Source: Tidjanibacter sp. (GTDB lineage: Bacteria > Bacteroidota > Bacteroidia > Bacteroidales > Rikenellaceae). Taken from it: 9,541 nucleotides of DNA. A program made the position numbers and the translations under genes. How positions within the stretch are numbered: the first letter of the stretch is position 1; each line of letters opens with the position of its first letter. Shown in pieces: positions 6,662 through 9,541 of this stretch. The DNA lies in assembly GCA_017379955.1 (NCBI GenBank), contig JAFNVE010000038.1, positions 1-9,541 of the forward strand, written 5' to 3'. The notes beneath the pieces were generated by a model, which ran no database searches, was not told where the DNA came from, and worked only from the letters and a program-made list of their open reading frames with translations.

Positions 6662-7267
6662 ATGTATATAGCAATAGCAGGTAATATCGGTAGCGGCAAG
6701 ACTTCGCTAACCCAACTCCTCGCACAGCGCTTCAATGCTCGCGCCTACTACGAGGATATCGACAACCCCTACATTGGCGACTTCTACGACGATATGAATC
6801 GTTGGTCGTTCAACTTCCAGATTTACTTCCTTGCAAGCCGCATCAAGCAGACCAAGGATATGCTGGCAGGCGAGGGAAATGTAATTCAGGATCGCACAAT
6901 CTATGAGGATGCACACATCTTTGCGGGCAACCTCCACCAGATGGGGCTGATGTCGTCGCGCGACTTCGGTACCTATATGCGAATTTTCGACCTCACCAAT
7001 GGTCTTGTACCTCAGCCTGACCTGCTGATTTATCTCAAAGCGAGCGTACCCACTCTGGTAAGCCAGATTCTCAAACGCGGTCGCAACTATGAGATGGGTA
7101 TCGATATCGACTACCTCGAGAGATTGAACAAACGATATAACGATTGGATTGAGAATAGTTACAAGGGTAAGGTTCTCACAATCGATGTTGACAATAACGA
7201 CTTTATTCTCAACCCCTCGTTGATTGACGAGATTGAGAAAAAGGTTAGAGAGATGTGTGCTGAATAA
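6662..7267 (+). CDS. Deoxynucleoside kinase (dAK/dGK/dCK-type)
   Basis: This cytoplasmic enzyme phosphorylates deoxynucleosides to monophosphates for salvage, using ATP. The P-loop GNIGSGKT is at 7-14, close to the N-terminus as in the dNK family. YYEDIDNPYIGDFYDD at 29-44 places the substrate-side glutamate/aspartate. QDRTIYEDAHIF at 76-87 contains the DR(S/T) motif whose arginine and nearby acidic residues contact base and phosphate. The LID region is KRGRNYEMGID at about 138-148, with arginines for the phosphates. The 201-residue length fits bacterial dAK/dGK proteins (about 205-225). The base preference cannot be decided from the sequence. It sits 36 nt after the GH3-like gene and 23 nt before the RNA methyltransferase gene, so it is probably transcribed with both. 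Confidence 0.92.
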   Translation: MYIAIAGNIGSGKTSLTQLLAQRFNARAYYEDIDNPYIGDFYDDMNRWSFNFQIYFLASRIKQTKDMLAGEGNVIQDRTIYEDAHIFAGNLHQMGLMSSRDFGTYMRIFDLTNGLVPQPDLLIYLKASVPTLVSQILKRGRNYEMGIDIDYLERLNKRYNDWIENSYKGKVLTIDVDNNDFILNPSLIDEIEKKVREMCAE

Positions 7268-7290
7268 TAGCACAAAGAACAGACAATCAG

Positions 7291-8685
7291 ATGGGAAGAG
7301 TAGCCATTAAGGAGGAATTCAAGAGGATGATGGAGGGTATTCTCGGAGGCGAGAGTGCCGACCTGCTTACTGCGCTCGACACCGAGCCTCAGGTGAGCAT
7401 CCGCTACAACCCCTTCAAGGTACAGTCGCGCCCCGAGGGCGAGGGTGTGCCGTGGAATCGTTATGGCTACTATCTCGACTCCCGCCCCATCTTCACCTTC
7501 GACCCACTCTTCCACGCGGGTAACTACTATGTGCAGGAGGCGGCCTCCATGTTTGTAGGCCACCTGCTGGCAGGTGCTACCGATGGCGAGGAGGGATTGC
7601 GACTGCTCGATTTGTGTGCCGCACCTGGTGGCAAAACCACACTCTACTCCGCACAAGTGGGATTAGAGGGTTTGGTGGTAGCCAACGAGCCGGTCAGAAA
7701 CAGAGCCAAAGTGTTGGCCGAAAATGTACGCAAGTGGGGACTTGGCAATGTGGCTGTTACGATGAATGACCCGCAGGCTATTGCCGAGGCACTGCCCGAG
7801 TGGTTCGATGTGGTGGCCGTTGACGCCCCCTGCTCTGGCGAGGGTATGTTCCGCAAGGACGACCGCACAAGAGAGGAGTGGACTCCCGAGGCTGTAAGGA
7901 TGTGCGCACAGCGTCAGCGCACCATACTCAGCGAGGCGTGGAGGGCTTTGCGCCCTGGCGGAGTGCTGATTTACAGTACCTGCACCTTCAACCGCGCAGA
8001 GGACGAGGAACAGGTAGAGTGGCTGACAGAAGAGTTTTATACAGAACAGGTTGACATAGAGATAGACCCAACGTGGGGTATAACCGTTACTGAGGTGGCA
8101 GGCCACAATTGCTACCACTTCTATCCCCATCGCTCGCGTGGCGAGGGACTATTTGCAGTGGTATTGCGCAAGGGCGAGGCAAGGAGCAAACAGCGCCCCA
8201 CCCGACCCCGCCGCACCGCACTCACCCCCGCTCCAAAGAAGGAGTACGGCGAGTTGGGTCGTTGGGTGGCAAACCCCGAGGCGATGCGCTTTGTCACGGC
8301 TGGTGACCGCTATTTTGGTTATTATGAGTGGCATAGCGAGCCGATGAGTTATGTGAGCGACAGGCTCAATGTGATATATTCGGGCGTATGTATGGGGCAG
8401 ATGTTTGGTGGTAAATTACGCCCCGACCACGCTTTGGCACTCTTCCACGACCTCAGCGAGAAGGTGGCTCGCACCGAACTATCGCGCTCGGAGGCTATGG
8501 CATACCTGCGCAGGGAGAGTCCTGCCGAGATTGCCGCAAAGATGAGCGAGGGCATCGGCGCACTCTGCTACGAGGGTTGCGCGATCGGTTGGGCAAAGAG
8601 GATTGGAGCAAGAATTAATAATATGTTACCCTCGGAGCTGAGGGTACTCACCAAGGAGAGCGAGGAGGAGATATGGCAAGAATAG
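7291..8685 (+). CDS. RsmF/NOL1-NOP2-Sun family RNA cytosine-C5 methyltransferase
   Basis: This S-adenosylmethionine-dependent enzyme makes 5-methylcytosine in RNA, most likely 16S rRNA. The SAM-binding motif [13 protein letters not shown] is at 105-117. [11 protein letters not shown] at 177-187 carries the PC cysteine (C181) that helps release the product, and [12 protein letters not shown] at 228-239 carries the catalytic TC cysteine (C231). After a basic linker (about 298-312) comes an RsmF-like PUA-type C-terminal RNA-binding region, with GELGRWV at 320-326, LRPDHALAL at 376-384 and [14 protein letters not shown] at 431-444. The absence of an N-terminal NusB-like domain separates it from RsmB (Sun/Fmu). 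The 464 residues match RsmF-like proteins of Bacteroidota; I leave out a symbol because E. coli RsmF specificity may not carry over. Its last 13 nt overlap mnmA, another RNA-modification gene. Confidence 0.93.
   Translation: MGRVAIKEEFKRMMEGILGGESADLLTALDTEPQVSIRYNPFKVQSRPEGEGVPWNRYGYYLDSRPIFTFDPLFHAGNYYVQEAASMFVGHLLAGATDGEEGLRLLDLCAAPGGKTTLYSAQVGLEGLVVANEPVRNRAKVLAENVRKWGLGNVAVTMNDPQAIAEALPEWFDVVAVDAPCSGEGMFRKDDRTREEWTPEAVRMCAQRQRTILSEAWRALRPGGVLIYSTCTFNRAEDEEQVEWLTEEFYTEQVDIEIDPTWGITVTEVAGHNCYHFYPHRSRGEGLFAVVLRKGEARSKQRPTRPRRTALTPAPKKEYGELGRWVANPEAMRFVTAGDRYFGYYEWHSEPMSYVSDRLNVIYSGVCMGQMFGGKLRPDHALALFHDLSEKVARTELSRSEAMAYLRRESPAEIAAKMSEGIGALCYEGCAIGWAKRIGARINNMLPSELRVLTKESEEEIWQE
8663..8668 (+). 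promoter_or_regulatory. Possible Shine-Dalgarno sequence for mnmA inside the methyltransferase gene
   Basis: AGGAGG at 8663-8668 lies 4 nt before the mnmA ATG at 8673, a slightly short spacing. The same bases encode a glutamate run (EEE) of the upstream protein, so the match may be a by-product of coding. Bacteroidota genes generally do not rely on such sites, which makes functional use uncertain. Confidence 0.3.
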
Positions 8686-9541
8686 TTATCGGACTTTCGG
8701 GAGGTGTAGACTCCTCAGTTGCGGCATATCTGCTCAAAGAGCAAGGGCACGATGTCGTGGGGCTCTTCATGATAAATTGGCACGACACGGAGGGCACTCT
8801 CAGTGGTGCTTGCCCGTGGGAGGAGGACAGGCTGATTGCCGAGATGGTAGCACGCAAGCTCGATATCGGATTCTATGTTGTCGACCTCAGCGAGCAGTAT
8901 CGCCAGAGGGTGGTCGACTATATGTTCTCGGAGTATGAGAAGGGTCGCACGCCCAATCCTGACGTGCTGTGCAACAGAGAGATAAAGTTCGATGTATTTG
9001 TCGAAGAGGCCAAACGATTGGGGGCTGAATATGTCGCCACGGGCCACTACTGCCGCAAGGAGAGCACGACAGACGAGGAGGGTATTGTTCGCCATCGCCT
9101 GCTTGCAGGTAGCGACCCGAACAAGGACCAGAGTTACTTCCTCTGCCAACTCTCGCAGGAGCAACTATCGATGGCACTTTTCCCCATTGGCGACCTGCTA
9201 AAACCCGAGGTGAGAGAGATTGCCACAAAGTTGCATCTTGCCACCGCCACCCGCAAAGATTCGCAGGGTATCTGCTTTGTGGGCAAGGTCGACCTTCCAG
9301 TATTCCTGCAACAGAAGTTAAAGGCTAAGAAGGGTAGAATTATTGAGATTCCCGCCTCGTGGGAGGGATATGCACAATACAACGAATTGGACCAAGAGGC
9401 GAGCCGTACGATTGCCGAGGGTAATAGTCCAAGCGAAGAGCAACTCGCAGCACTCGCCACCCCATTTGCATATACCCCCGCCGATGGCAAGAAGGTAGGC
9501 GAGCACGGCGGCGCGCACTTCTACACGATTGGCCAGCGCAA
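8673..9541 (+). CDS. mnmA: tRNA-specific 2-thiouridylase MnmA, 3'-truncated by the window edge
   Basis: MnmA installs the 2-thio group on the wobble uridine (U34) of tRNAs for Lys, Glu and Gln, using ATP and a persulfide sulfur. The ATG at 8673 gives [20 protein letters not shown], with the PP-loop SGGVDSS at 9-15. The catalytic cysteine is C100 in [12 protein letters not shown] and the sulfur-relay cysteine is C201 in [10 protein letters not shown]. The tRNA-binding motif [10 protein letters not shown] is at 151-160. The frame is open to the window end, with 289 residues visible of roughly 380-400; the sequence breaks off in HFYTIGQR, near the start of the C-terminal beta-barrel region. Between KKGRIIEI and [15 protein letters not shown] there are about 45 extra residues compared with E. 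coli MnmA. The start overlaps the upstream methyltransferase gene by 13 nt in another frame, suggesting coupled translation. Confidence 0.95.
   Translation, partial: MARIVIGLSGGVDSSVAAYLLKEQGHDVVGLFMINWHDTEGTLSGACPWEEDRLIAEMVARKLDIGFYVVDLSEQYRQRVVDYMFSEYEKGRTPNPDVLCNREIKFDVFVEEAKRLGAEYVATGHYCRKESTTDEEGIVRHRLLAGSDPNKDQSYFLCQLSQEQLSMALFPIGDLLKPEVREIATKLHLATATRKDSQGICFVGKVDLPVFLQQKLKAKKGRIIEIPASWEGYAQYNELDQEASRTIAEGNSPSEEQLAALATPFAYTPADGKKVGEHGGAHFYTIGQR

Overview
The window looks like chromosomal DNA of a Bacteroidota species, most likely order Bacteroidales (an Alistipes/Rikenellaceae-like gut or host-associated lineage would fit). The evidence is the L21/L27 sequences, a Bacteroidota-type promoter (TTTG / TAnnTTTG) before trkA, a periplasmic GH32 enzyme with an extra N-terminal domain paired with a fructokinase, and a bacterial GH3-like adenylating enzyme. 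This placement rests on recognised sequence character, not on a search. I see no insertion sequence, phage gene, CRISPR array, tRNA or rRNA.

Layout. (1) Positions 1-536 hold the end of the ribosomal protein pair rplU (5' cut by the window edge) and rpmA on the plus strand, closed by a strong hairpin terminator at 554-591 that works in both directions. (2) Positions 650-3252 on the minus strand hold a two-gene fructan/fructose unit: an exported GH32 beta-fructosidase followed 5 nt later by a PfkB-family fructokinase. Its promoter probably lies in the AT-rich gap 3253-3397. (3) Positions 3398-3670, also minus strand, encode a 90-residue protein with one membrane helix and a cysteine-rich tail, of unknown function. 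(4) From 3764 to the window end runs a tight plus-strand series of five genes: trkA (potassium uptake regulator), a GH3-like acyl-adenylating enzyme, a deoxynucleoside kinase, an RsmF-like RNA m5C methyltransferase, and mnmA (tRNA 2-thiouridylase, 3' cut by the window edge). Gaps are 6, 36 and 23 nt, followed by a 13-nt overlap, so one transcript is likely, starting from the promoter at about 3707-3740.

How the genes work together. GH32 should release fructose from sucrose or fructans in the periplasm, and the kinase should phosphorylate it in the cytoplasm. No transporter or sensor gene for that sugar lies in the window. The five-gene series is functionally mixed (potassium homeostasis, acyl activation, nucleoside salvage, RNA modification), a common style for Bacteroidota housekeeping operons. 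Its last two genes are both RNA-modification enzymes and may be translationally coupled.

I found no convincing new multi-gene system. The least-understood items are the GH3-like enzyme, the cysteine-rich membrane peptide, the trkA gene without an adjacent trkH, and an extra block of about 45 residues in MnmA.
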